In this document: one piece after another, positions 44,034 to 52,463 of the stretch
How positions within the stretch are numbered: position 1 is the stretch's first letter
Layout of the letters: every line of letters starts with the position of its first letter
Source of the DNA: BOG-908 sp965199235
GTDB lineage: Bacteria; Pseudomonadota; Alphaproteobacteria; Acetobacterales; Acetobacteraceae
Assembly (NCBI GenBank): GCA_965199235.1
Contig: CBDAQU010000001.1
Span: forward strand, 248,001-312,000
Reading direction: 5' to 3'
Length of the DNA stretch: 64,000 nt
Program-made: the position numbers and the translations under genes
The notes under the pieces: model-generated
What the model saw: only the letters and a program-made list of their open reading frames with translations
The model's database searches: none
What the model was told of the DNA's origin: nothing

Positions 44034-46679
44034 TCAAAACCGGTAGCTGAGTTTCACCCCGCCCGTCAGAGGCCGGTCGACCACGACTGATTCCACGAAC
44101 TGCGTACCGGTGATGAACTCCTGTCCGCGCTCGTTGGTGATGTTCTCGATATAGAAGTTCGCGGCCCAGTTCTCGAAACGGAAACCCGCCGAGACGTCGA
44201 GCCTGGTGATCGGTTCCTGGTAGAACGCCGAGATCGTACGGTTTTCGACGTCATACAGAAGGATGCTCTGTATGTTGTTGCCGATCGATTGCAGGGTGCC
44301 GCCGACATTCGAGCGTTCGTGCGAGGTATGGCTCAGCACGAGTTGGACGAAGGGAGCGTAGGGCAGCTCGTCCCACTCGTAACGCGCGCGGAAGTTCAAC
44401 TTGAAGGCGGGAGACTCCGCAAGCACGCCGCCGGTCGGCGCAAAGAGGTTGGTGGTGCCAGGCAAGATGCCGCCATTGGCCGCGGCGATGCCGGGGGCAT
44501 TCAGCTGCTTGCTGTCGTTCAGCGCAACGTTGAGGTTGAGTGTCAGGTCGTCGGTCGGACGGCCAGTGGCCTGAAGCTCGGTGCCGAGAACGCGATAGTT
44601 GGGACCGTTGACGGTGAAGGCGAGGTTGCCCAGCACGCCGGGCGCGAATATCGATTCCTGGACGTTGTTCCAGTTCTCAAGATAAAACGCGCCGTTGAGG
44701 ATCAGGCGGTGATCCAGCAAGCTTGTCTTGTAGCCGATCTCGTTGTTGGTCAGCACGTCGGAGGCGTATCCGTTCTGGCCGAGCATGCCCTTGTCGTCCG
44801 GCGGCTGCCGGTTGAAGCCTGGCGGCCGGTAACCCTGCGACCAGGTGTAATAGACCATGATGTCAGGAGTCACTTTGTAGGTGACGTTGGCGCGGCTCTT
44901 GAAACCGTAGGTGCGTGTCTGCAGGTTCTTTGCTGTTAGATTGTTGTCGTTGCCCTTGCCTCCGGTGCAGGGCGCAGGGCCGGCGTAATCCGTATAGGGA
45001 CCGGTCAGCGAGCAGCCGAAACTGCCAGCGACGTAGCCCTTTTCGTAATCGTAGAAATCGTACCACCTCGTGCCGAATGTTGCCGTCAGCACGTGCGGGA
45101 TGATGTCGAAATCGCCAGAGCCGAAGATCGCATACTGTCTGTAGCCGCGGGACGCGTCGGTGAAGAAGCCGGTGTTCGGCGAGCGGATGTTCGGGTTGCT
45201 GACGCCTTCTACCGGAAGCGGACCGATCTGGGTGAAGTTGGCGGTGTCGGTCAGGTAGTCGAAATTCGTCTGCTCCTTGATCTCGTAGTCTTCCCAGTAG
45301 AAGCCGCCGATTGCGCGCAGCCGCAGCTCATCAGGGGTGCTGACGCGGATTTCCTGACTGAGATGGCTATCCTGCTCGTGATCGTTCCAGGTGGACGCGG
45401 GCGAGAAGCACTCCGACTTGACGTTCGGGTGGGCCTTGTTCGGGCCCTGGCACTGGTAGTAGTCGCCGTACACGCCGCGCGCGTAGTTCGTGTAGTCCTG
45501 TTGCTGGGTCGTATGGCGCACGAGGTAGGCGCCATCATAGACCACCTTGAGCACATTGACGCGGCCGTTGATGGTCAGCGCAGTGTTTTCGAACTGATCC
45601 TCGTTATACGAAGGCTCGAACGCCTGCACCGAAAGGTCCGGCAATTTCGCCGGATTGCTGCCGGACGTGTAGGGTTCCTCGTAGAACACGCCATGGGTAT
45701 CCAGCCGCTGCGCCGATTCCGTCAGCAGCGCATTCCAGTCCTCGTCGAACTTCACCAGGACCTCGCCCCGAACGCCCTCGTAGCGGACGGGATTGATGTC
45801 GTTCTTGGCGATCCTGGCGTTGTTGGCCGAGTTCTGGGCGTTGGGCGGGTTGGGAATTCCGTTCGTATAATGGGCGTAGCCGATGCCAAGATCGGTCGAT
45901 TGACGAACGAAGGTGCCGGGCACGTTGTTTATGTAGCCGCCACGGTCGTCGTCGTAGCCGGTGATGCGCACCGCGAGCTTGTCCTTCACGATCGGTATGT
46001 TGATCGTGGCGTCGATGTTGCCGCTCGGGTCGCCGTGCGCGGTGAGCGCGCCGCCAAGGTCGACGGTGCCGCCGAACCTGCTCAGGTCGGGCTTGTTGGT
46101 GATGTAGCGCAGCACGCCGGCCTGCGCGCCGGAGCCGAACAGCGTGCCTTGAGGGCCCTCCAGCACTTCGACCTGCTGCAGGTCGACGGCGTAGATGTCG
46201 AGGTTCCGGCCCGGCACTTGGGCCGACTGGTCATCGAGGTACAGGGCGACGTTGGGGAACGAGCCGATGACGCCGCTTTCCTGGCTGCCGCCGGTTCCGA
46301 CGTTGAGGCCGCGGATGAATATGTTCTCCTGGCCGGGGCCGATCCCCTGGGCCGTCACGTTAGGCAGTTGCGCAATCAGATCGTCGAAGTTCTCGATGTT
46401 CAGCTTCTTCAGCGTGGCGCCGCTCAGAACCTGGATGGAAACCGGCACGTCCTGCAGGTTCTGGCTGCGCCGCTGCGCGGTCACGATCACGGCTTCGGTC
46501 CCCGCCGTCCTCTTGGGCGCCTTGCTCGCCGGCGCGCCGGTGCCGGAGACCTCGTCCGTGGAGGGGGGTTGGGCACGAGCCGCGGCCGCGCACGCCACGC
46601 CGAGCGCCACGCCCGACAGCAGCGCCGTTCTCAACCCCAGCCAGACAGGTCCGTGAGGACGTTCCGCGATCCCAGCCAT
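44034..46679 (-). CDS. TonB-dependent outer-membrane receptor (siderophore/nutrient type)
   Basis: The protein has 881 residues and a signal peptide (LRTALLSGVALGVACAAAARA). The TonB box is EAVIVTAQRR, and the plug has QNLQDVPVSIQVLSGATLKK and ENIFIRGLNVGTGGSQ then VEVLEGPQGTLFGSGAQAGV. The barrel ends with GGVKLSYRF. The QNLQDVPVS-type plug belongs to the large group seen in alphaproteobacteria and sphingomonads that imports diverse substrates, not only iron. No transporter or sigma/anti-sigma pair is adjacent, so the ligand is unknown. The neighbouring secreted hydrolase (convergent) may act on the same compound. Confidence 0.92.
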   Translation of the reverse strand: MAGIAERPHGPVWLGLRTALLSGVALGVACAAAARAQPPSTDEVSGTGAPASKAPKRTAGTEAVIVTAQRRSQNLQDVPVSIQVLSGATLKKLNIENFDDLIAQLPNVTAQGIGPGQENIFIRGLNVGTGGSQESGVIGSFPNVALYLDDQSAQVPGRNLDIYAVDLQQVEVLEGPQGTLFGSGAQAGVLRYITNKPDLSRFGGTVDLGGALTAHGDPSGNIDATINIPIVKDKLAVRITGYDDDRGGYINNVPGTFVRQSTDLGIGYAHYTNGIPNPPNAQNSANNARIAKNDINPVRYEGVRGEVLVKFDEDWNALLTESAQRLDTHGVFYEEPYTSGSNPAKLPDLSVQAFEPSYNEDQFENTALTINGRVNVLKVVYDGAYLVRHTTQQQDYTNYARGVYGDYYQCQGPNKAHPNVKSECFSPASTWNDHEQDSHLSQEIRVSTPDELRLRAIGGFYWEDYEIKEQTNFDYLTDTANFTQIGPLPVEGVSNPNIRSPNTGFFTDASRGYRQYAIFGSGDFDIIPHVLTATFGTRWYDFYDYEKGYVAGSFGCSLTGPYTDYAGPAPCTGGKGNDNNLTAKNLQTRTYGFKSRANVTYKVTPDIMVYYTWSQGYRPPGFNRQPPDDKGMLGQNGYASDVLTNNEIGYKTSLLDHRLILNGAFYLENWNNVQESIFAPGVLGNLAFTVNGPNYRVLGTELQATGRPTDDLTLNLNVALNDSKQLNAPGIAAANGGILPGTTNLFAPTGGVLAESPAFKLNFRARYEWDELPYAPFVQLVLSHTSHERSNVGGTLQSIGNNIQSILLYDVENRTISAFYQEPITRLDVSAGFRFENWAANFYIENITNERGQEFITGTQFVESVVVDRPLTGGVKLSYRF

Positions 46680-46891
46680 TGCTCAGGCACCCCTCGATTG
46701 GTCTGCGGGCACGAGCCTCGGCCGCGTGCCCTCGAGGCCGCCCGCCCCCGGACAACCCTACCGACTCCGAAACAACCAAGTCCCGCGCAACAGACTTGGC
46801 AAATGGATCCAACCGAACCGCCGCAACCTACAATCGATGGCCCGACAGATCATTCTACGTTGATCATGGTTGCACGAGATCCGCGACGACA

Positions 46892-46908
46892 CGCAATCGT
46901 TAATTGCG
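46892..46908. promoter_or_regulatory. Palindrome upstream of the TonB receptor gene
   Basis: CGCAAT-CGTTA-ATTGCG is a perfect 6-5-6 inverted repeat about 210 bp before the receptor start and 50 bp beyond the stop of the desaturase gene. It could be an operator or a processing/termination structure; no T-run follows it. Confidence 0.35.
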
Positions 46909-46959
46909 ATGAGGCTATCGATTTTTGATGGGTCGCGCGGCGCGAGCCGGGATCAAGCG

Positions 46960-47877
46960 TCAGCGATCGTGCGGCACAGGATGCGGCCCGGGGTGATGCG
47001 GGCGCCAGGCATACCGCGCAGCGACCTCGCGATAACCTCGGTACGTCGGGCCGCGCCGGGTGGCGAGAAGGCCATCCCGTGCGCGGTGCCACTGGGCGGG
47101 AAGCTCGTACCAGGGAAGTGCCGGCCGTTCGTGGTGCAGGACGTGCAGGTTGTTGTTGAGGTAGAGCAGGCCCAGCAGGCCGGCGCGCTCCACCACCGCC
47201 GTGCGGTCCTCCGGCCGTGCCGCGGCCCGGTGTTCCGCCAGGGAGCGCAGCAGGATCAGCGCGGTGCCAGGATAGACGAACCACGCCACGTAGCCCAGCA
47301 GGCCGATCCGGCATACGCCGCACACCCAGCCCAGGACGAGCCCGACCCCGGCCGCATGCGCCAGCCAGACGCGCCAGAACGCCCGGCCGCGCGCCCGCCG
47401 CAACTGGCCGAGCCAGAACAGGAGCATCGTCCAGCCAGGTCCCAGCACCAGGCGGCCCAGCAGCGTGTTGCACGCAACATGCACCGCGCGGCGTGGCCTT
47501 CCCGCCTTGGCCCATTCCGCCGGCGCTAGGTACGTGCTCTCCGGATCTTCCAGCGGATCGGTCAGATGTTCGGCCCGGTGATGCTTGAGGTGGGAGTGGC
47601 GATACAGCGGGTAGGGCAGCCACAGATTGAGCGGCGGCCAGGCAAGCGCGGCGTTGACACGCGGGCTGCTTGTCGGATGGCCGTGCATCAACTCGTGTTG
47701 CAGCGACATGTGCCAGGCGCACAGCCAGGCGCCTGCAGGCAGCACCACCCAAACAGGCAGCGCGTTCCACCAGGAGGTGAGAGCGAGCCAGCCGCCATAG
47801 ATGACGACAACCAGGAACCAGGTCGGCGCCTCGAAATGCCTGTAAAGCCGAGCCGCCGCCTTCGTCCGGTGCTCCAT
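46960..47877 (-). CDS. Membrane fatty-acid desaturase family protein
   Basis: The protein has 305 residues, starting at ATG 47877 (a longer in-frame extension to 48054 lacks family sequence). The three histidine boxes that bind the di-iron centre are present: H61ELMH65, H96LKHH100 and H245VLHH249. Hydrophobic segments surround them (TWFLVVVIYGGWLALTSWW, PVWVVLPAGAWLCAWHMS). It resembles the beta-carotene hydroxylase/desaturase group that acts on acyl chains or carotenoids in the membrane. It is divergent from an XRE regulator. A role in membrane fluidity is the default; carotenoid hydroxylation is the alternative. Confidence 0.88.
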   Translation of the reverse strand: MEHRTKAAARLYRHFEAPTWFLVVVIYGGWLALTSWWNALPVWVVLPAGAWLCAWHMSLQHELMHGHPTSSPRVNAALAWPPLNLWLPYPLYRHSHLKHHRAEHLTDPLEDPESTYLAPAEWAKAGRPRRAVHVACNTLLGRLVLGPGWTMLLFWLGQLRRARGRAFWRVWLAHAAGVGLVLGWVCGVCRIGLLGYVAWFVYPGTALILLRSLAEHRAAARPEDRTAVVERAGLLGLLYLNNNLHVLHHERPALPWYELPAQWHRARDGLLATRRGPTYRGYREVAARYAWRPHHPGPHPVPHDR

Positions 47878-48041
47878 TCGCCCGCCACGCTCCAAACCGA
47901 CCCGGCGGCAGTGTAGGAGCAGCTCCTCTCTCGATCCTGCCGCGTTTGCGGAAGCACTGCTGCGTTTCCGGGTCCAACGCCACTTTTGTTGTGTTTGCAC
48001 CTCGTTTGGCGCATTTGACGCAAAACTGATCTGGAGTCGCC

Positions 48042-48905
48042 ATGATCGCCGCAACCGCGTTAGACAGGCGCGACATCCTGCCGCGTTTCCAGCAACGCCT
48101 GCGCCAGGTTCTGGCGCGATCGGAGATGAGCCAGACTGATTTCGCGAGCGCGGCCGGGATCGACCGCAGCACCCTCTCGCAGCTCCTGGCTCCTGGCGCG
48201 GACCGGCTGCCCAGGGTGGAGTCCATCGCCGCCATCGCGCAGATCGGCAACACGTCGATGGATTGGCTTCTCGGCCTCAGCCAGGGCGACCAGCCGGGGT
48301 CGAACATGGTGTCCGAAAGCCTGCAGATCGAACGCGACGCGCCGAGCCCGCTGGACGAACGCCTGCTCGGCTGGCTGAAGGAGGCGTCCGGCTACCGCAT
48401 CCGGCACATCCCCACCACCTTCCCGGACGTCCTGAAGACCGATGCGGTGATCGAGGACGAATACAGCCACTTCGTGGCGCTGGGCCCGCGCCGGCGCATA
48501 GAGATCACCCAGTCCCGCCTGGAATACCTGCGCCAACCGGAGACCGAGATCGAATGCTGCACGCCCATCCAGACCATCGAGGCGTTCGCCAAGGGCGAGG
48601 ACATCTGGAGGACGATCAAGCCCGCGCATCGCCGCGCGCAGCTCGAGCAGATCATGGCCCTGTGCGACGAGCTTTACCCTCGCCTGCGTCTGTTCCTCTA
48701 CGACCGCCGCGCGGTCTTTTCTGCCCCGCTGACGGTGTTCGGGCCGCTGCGCGCGGCGATCTATCTCGGCCAGACCTACTTCGTGTTCCACTCGACCGAG
48801 CACATCCGCGCGCTGACCCGCCATTTCGACCAGATCGTCCGCAGCGCCGTTGTCGAGCCGACTGGAATCACCGGCTACGTCGAAACCCTGCTCAGGCGAG
48901 GCTAA
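48042..48905 (+). CDS. XRE-family regulator with unknown C-terminal domain
   Basis: The protein has 287 residues. Residues ~15-75 form a helix-turn-helix (RQVLARSEMSQTDFASAAGI then DRSTLSQLLAPG). The C-terminal ~190 residues (YSHFVALGPRRRIEITQSRL, PAHRRAQLEQIMALCDELYP, FGPLRAAIYLGQTYFVFHST) form a soluble ligand or effector domain that I cannot name. The divergent desaturase gene is the likely target. Confidence 0.85.
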   Translation: MIAATALDRRDILPRFQQRLRQVLARSEMSQTDFASAAGIDRSTLSQLLAPGADRLPRVESIAAIAQIGNTSMDWLLGLSQGDQPGSNMVSESLQIERDAPSPLDERLLGWLKEASGYRIRHIPTTFPDVLKTDAVIEDEYSHFVALGPRRRIEITQSRLEYLRQPETEIECCTPIQTIEAFAKGEDIWRTIKPAHRRAQLEQIMALCDELYPRLRLFLYDRRAVFSAPLTVFGPLRAAIYLGQTYFVFHSTEHIRALTRHFDQIVRSAVVEPTGITGYVETLLRRG

Positions 48906-49237
48906 CCGTCGCTACCACGGACGTTATACCCGATCTGGGCTGCCACGATCGGTGAATGTTTGAAAGGCAAGCAGTCCTTTTTGCAAAAAGGACCAAAAAA
49001 CCTTTGTTCATTTGATCCGCGATAGCCGGACAAAAGTTTTTTGCTTCTTTTTTGCAAAAAAGAAGGACTTGCCTTCGGCTTGGGACGGGGTTCAGTTTTG
49101 ACGGCGAGACGCCGGCAAGCACGCTGCACCAGATTAGACGTCCATTCTGCTCTCGCGTTGTGGTTGCGGAAGCTGACACCAAACGACGATGTGCTGAGGG
49201 CATCACTGCCGATCGGCTTGAAGTCGGTCGGTAGTGG
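48906..49237. other. Convergent intergenic region with hairpin repeat, 332 bp
   Basis: It contains full copy 2 of the TTTTTGCAAAAA repeat (48964-49075). The rest (49076-49237) shows no gene. Confidence 0.6.
48964..49075. repeat. TTTTTGCAAAAA hairpin repeat, full copy 2
   Basis: It begins AAGGCAAG and ends CTTGCCTT, with ~44-nt imperfect inverted arms, and is nearly identical to 30566-30678 over its length and in the same orientation. It lies between convergent genes. Confidence 0.9.
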
Positions 49238-50035
49238 TCACGGGACCGCCCCAGCCGATCGCGCATGGCGTTCCAGCTCCAGCACGGCGTCGTAGGCGCC
49301 CGGCTCCAGCACCGTAAAACCGTCAAGCAGCAGCGCGTCCCGAATCGCCGCCAAGGCCGGATCACGCGCCACTCCGTCCAGAGCGCTGCGCAGCGCGTCG
49401 ATTGTGTGCGCGTCGGTGCGGGCGCTGGTGATCAGCGGCAGGCCCGGGGTGGATGCCGTCCAGCCCAGCACGCGCAGCCCCGCCGTGGCCTCCGGCCGCA
49501 CGCGCCGCAGCTGCGCCCAGGTGACGCAATCGACCGCGGCCACATCGGCGCGGTCGTCCAGCACCGCACGCAGGCTGGCCGCGTGCGCGCCCGTCCAGAC
49601 GATCTCGCCGAAGAAGCGGGCGCCTCCGGCGGCAAACGGCATGATCGCGTGGCGCAGCAGGTTCATGCCGCTGTTGGAGGCGGCGTCGTTCATCGCGCAC
49701 CGCCGACCGCGCGCGTCTGCGAGCGTGCAGGCGGGCTCGGACGCCCTTACCACGATGGCGCTGCGATACGACGCGCCGTCGCAGCCCTCCGCGCGGTAGC
49801 AGGGCGTCCCAACCAGGGTCACGCGGCCCTTCAGCGAGGTGACGAGCGGGTAGCCGCAGGTCTGCGCCAGCAGCAGGCGGGGGTCGGTCCATAGCGCGTC
49901 GAGCGAGGGCCCGCGCGTCAGCGCGTCCGGGGTTTTCACGCCCCTCCCCGCCAGGCGCTCGGCGATGGCGGACCACAGCGCGTCGGTCGCTGCGCGCAGC
50001 TCCGGCAGATCGTACATCGGCAGCGCGGCCAGCAT
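49238..50035 (-). CDS. PhnD-like binding protein without signal peptide
   Basis: The protein has 265 residues and starts 8 bp after the LysR stop; the exact Met is uncertain (50035 or 50020). Family motifs are LLLAQTCGYPLVTSLKGRVT, ASNSGMNLLRHAIMPFA and VDCVTWAQLRRVRPE, matching the periplasmic phosphonate/phosphite-binding PhnD superfamily. It begins MLAALPMYDLPELRAATDAL, with no signal peptide or lipobox, so it may act in the cytoplasm as a ligand-binding accessory, possibly presenting effector to the co-transcribed LysR protein. No cognate permease is present. Confidence 0.8.
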   Translation of the reverse strand: MLAALPMYDLPELRAATDALWSAIAERLAGRGVKTPDALTRGPSLDALWTDPRLLLAQTCGYPLVTSLKGRVTLVGTPCYRAEGCDGASYRSAIVVRASEPACTLADARGRRCAMNDAASNSGMNLLRHAIMPFAAGGARFFGEIVWTGAHAASLRAVLDDRADVAAVDCVTWAQLRRVRPEATAGLRVLGWTASTPGLPLITSARTDAHTIDALRSALDGVARDPALAAIRDALLLDGFTVLEPGAYDAVLELERHARSAGAVP

Positions 50036-50043
50036 CGGCGGGG

Positions 50044-50961
50044 TCAGGACGGCGCTCCGCGCGCAAAATTGCGGATCATCCAGGCCCTGAACACGGCGAT
50101 CACCGGGTCGGCCAGGTCCTCTGCCGCGAGGTTGAGAAAGTAGCCAAAACCGTCCTCGTAGGTCTCCTCGAACGGGGCGACGAGCGTGCCTGCGGCGATA
50201 TCGGGCGCGAACAGGTCGCGGTCGACCAGAACCACACCCTCTCCGCCGGCGGCGTACTGCGCGGCCAGCACCGCAGTGTCGAACGCCAGGCCACGGCTGG
50301 TCCGCGCGCCAAGGCCGAAATGCCGGGAGAACGCCTCCCACATCACCCCTGGCGGCTCGCCCTCCAGCTTGACGTGAAGCAGCTCGTTGCCGGCCACGAA
50401 CTCCGCCAACGTCCTGCCTCGGCGCGAAGCGGCCAGCGCCGGGCTGCAGCCCACCGTCACCCGGCTCATCCACAGCAGGTCGGACACGGCCTGGCCGGTG
50501 CGCGGGCGGTCGAAGATCACCGCCACGTCGGTTTCGGTGCGCGGCGCGCCGGTGATCCCCAGGCTGGAGAAATCGATGAAGATGTCGGGGAACTCCTTCC
50601 GGAAGGCGCCGAGGATGGGAATTGCGAGCTTCTGCGCGAAGGACGGCGGCAGCTGCAGGCGAAGGGTGCGCAAGCCGCCGCCGTCGCGCACCACGTCGTT
50701 CAGCGCGTGTTCCAGCCGGTCGAACGATCCGCGCACCGTCGGCAGCAGCGCGCCCCCCGCCTTGGTCAGCGCCAGCGATTGCGGGCGCCGTTCGAACAGC
50801 GCGTGGCCGAGCAGCTCCTCAAGCCCGATCACGTGGCGGCTGACTGCACTCTGCGAGACGCCCAGCGCCTGTGCGGCGGCGGTGAAGCTGAGGTGGCGGC
50901 CCACCGCGTCGAAGGCGCGCAGGGCGTTCAGCGGCAGCCAGCGCCTGTCAAACGTCACCAT
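50044..50961 (-). CDS. LysR-family regulator of the methylated-amine cluster
   Basis: The protein has 305 residues. ATG 50961 gives the expected opening WLPLNALRAFDAVGRHLSFT followed by the recognition helix AALGVSQSAVSRHVIGLEEL (read as AAQALGVSQSAVSRH). It belongs to the GcvA-like branch (the pattern LPLNALRAFDAVGR). The C-terminal effector domain follows (LQLPPSFAQKLAIPILGAFR). The frame stays open through the tandem repeats to 51255 because 24 is a multiple of three, but that part is not LysR sequence. It is divergent from the Rieske oxygenase operon and is followed by the PhnD-like gene. Confidence 0.9.
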   Translation of the reverse strand: MVTFDRRWLPLNALRAFDAVGRHLSFTAAAQALGVSQSAVSRHVIGLEELLGHALFERRPQSLALTKAGGALLPTVRGSFDRLEHALNDVVRDGGGLRTLRLQLPPSFAQKLAIPILGAFRKEFPDIFIDFSSLGITGAPRTETDVAVIFDRPRTGQAVSDLLWMSRVTVGCSPALAASRRGRTLAEFVAGNELLHVKLEGEPPGVMWEAFSRHFGLGARTSRGLAFDTAVLAAQYAAGGEGVVLVDRDLFAPDIAAGTLVAPFEETYEDGFGYFLNLAAEDLADPVIAVFRAWMIRNFARGAPS

Positions 50962-51050
50962 GAACGCAGCTCCCGCACGATCCGACCATCTTCGGCCAAC
51001 ATCTCGGAAAACCAAACGCCTTTGCCATCGACCGTGCCTGATCGCCCGCC

Positions 51051-51194
51051 ATGCCGAATAGGCGTCATCGCCCGATGCCGAGTAGGCATTATCGCCCCAT
51101 GCCGAATGGGCATCATCGCACCATGCCGAGTAGGCATTATCGCCCGATGCCGAGTTGGCATTATCGCCCCATGCCGAATAGGCATTATCGCACC
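51051..51194. repeat. Six tandem 24-bp repeats with LysR-box palindromes
   Basis: Six consecutive 24-bp units each begin ATGCC-N5-GGCAT (the first has GGCGT), followed by a TATCGCnCC-type spacer. Variation is limited to the five centre bases and a few spacer bases. Each palindrome keeps the T-N11-A spacing of LysR targets. A seventh, diverged palindrome (ATGCC-N7-GGCAT) follows at 51195-51211. The array fills the LysR-Rieske intergenic region. Confidence 0.95.
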
Positions 51195-51253
51195 ATGCCT
51201 CGCTGTGGCATGCCGTGCCCAAGCGGGCGCGCAACCCGCCCCACGAGGTCGCC

Positions 51254-52462
51254 ATGTCCGATTACAGCCGCGTCAAGACCTTGCTGCACTCGCGCCGGCC
51301 AGGCCACGCGCTGCCCCAGGCGCTTTACTCCGCCGAGGACGCCTTCGCCTTCGACCTGCGGGCCATCTTCGGGCGAAGCTGGGTTCTGGCCGCCTTCGAA
51401 TCGGAGCTGCCGACGCCCGGCGCGGCGCTGGCGCTCACCGTGGGCACCTCGCCCGTCGTCTTGCTGCGCGACAGGGCCGGGATGATCCGCGGCTTCCACA
51501 ATTCCTGCCGGCATCGCGGGGCCATGGTCTGCCCGCCCGGCCGCAGCCAGCGGCCGGTGCTGGTCTGCCCCTACCACCAATGGAGCTACGACCTGACCGG
51601 CCGGCTGGTCAGCGCTCGCCGCATGCAGGAGGATTTCGATCCCGCCGCCCACGCGCTGCTGCCGATCCAGGTGCGCAACGTCGCCGGCTGCCTGTACGTG
51701 AGCCTGTCGGACGACCCGCCGCCTTTCGACGAGTTCTGCGACGGCCTGGCCCCCCTGCTGGCGCCGCACGACCTGCCGAACGCCAAGCTGGCGCATGAGG
51801 CGGTGTTCCTGGAGCGCGCTAACTGGAAGCTGGTGATGGAGAACGCGCGCGAGTGCTACCACTGCGCCGTGCGCCACCCCGACCTGTCGGTCGCCTTCCC
51901 GGTCGAGGTGCGCGCGCATTTCGAGGGCGACGAGGAAGGCCGGGTCGAGCGTTTCAACACCCGCATGGAACTGGCAGGCCTCCCGGTAGGCCCGACTTTG
52001 GGGGATTGGTGGGGCGCCATCCGCTTTCCTCTCAACGAGGGTGTCGTGTCGCTGACCAAAGACGGCAAGCACGCGGTCCGACGCCTGATGATCGAGGCGG
52101 AGTCGGGCGACGTCGGATCGGTGCGCTGGGCCGGCGAGCCGAACTATTTCTGTCATGCGGTTGCCGACCACGTCTTCGCCTTCACCGCCGAGCCGGTGGC
52201 GCCGCAGGAGACCCTGGTGACGGCAAAATGGTTCGTCCACCGCGATGCGGTCGAAGGCATCGACTACGAGCTGGAGAACCTGGTGGCGCTGTGGATGACC
52301 ACCAACCGGCAGGACATCGAGCTGGTGGAGAACAACCAGCGCGGAGTGAACTCCTTCGGCTACGTGCCGGGACCCTATTCGGAGGAGGCCGAAGCGCTGG
52401 TCGGACGCTTCACCGACTGGTACTGCGCGCAGGCCGAGCGTGCGCTGGAGCTGATGGACTGA
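51254..52462 (+). CDS. Rieske non-haem iron oxygenase, glycine-betaine-monooxygenase-like
   Basis: The protein has 402 residues. The start ATG 51254 follows GAGG. The Rieske [2Fe-2S] ligands are Cys85-x-His87 and Cys105-x2-His108 (SCRHRGAMVC, CPYHQWSYDLTG). The mononuclear iron site is in ENARECYHCAVRHPD (Asn197, His203, His208) with an Asp supplied by NRQDIELVENNQ. This subgroup (GbcA, carnitine and stachydrine oxygenases) removes a methyl group from quaternary amines by hydroxylation. The matching ferredoxin reductase gene is not visible. The next gene starts one base after the stop codon. Confidence 0.93.
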   Translation: MSDYSRVKTLLHSRRPGHALPQALYSAEDAFAFDLRAIFGRSWVLAAFESELPTPGAALALTVGTSPVVLLRDRAGMIRGFHNSCRHRGAMVCPPGRSQRPVLVCPYHQWSYDLTGRLVSARRMQEDFDPAAHALLPIQVRNVAGCLYVSLSDDPPPFDEFCDGLAPLLAPHDLPNAKLAHEAVFLERANWKLVMENARECYHCAVRHPDLSVAFPVEVRAHFEGDEEGRVERFNTRMELAGLPVGPTLGDWWGAIRFPLNEGVVSLTKDGKHAVRRLMIEAESGDVGSVRWAGEPNYFCHAVADHVFAFTAEPVAPQETLVTAKWFVHRDAVEGIDYELENLVALWMTTNRQDIELVENNQRGVNSFGYVPGPYSEEAEALVGRFTDWYCAQAERALELMD

Positions 52463-52463
52463 G

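Noticed and set aside
51051..51194. CRISPR-like repeat array
   Set aside because: The 24-bp units are directly adjacent with no unique spacers and no cas genes are nearby; it is a tandem repeat with palindromic cores.
50962..51255. N-terminal extension of the LysR protein with eight-residue repeats (SAWGDNAY-type)
   Set aside because: The frame is open only because the 24-bp repeats are a multiple of three; the LysR family begins at the Met near 50961.
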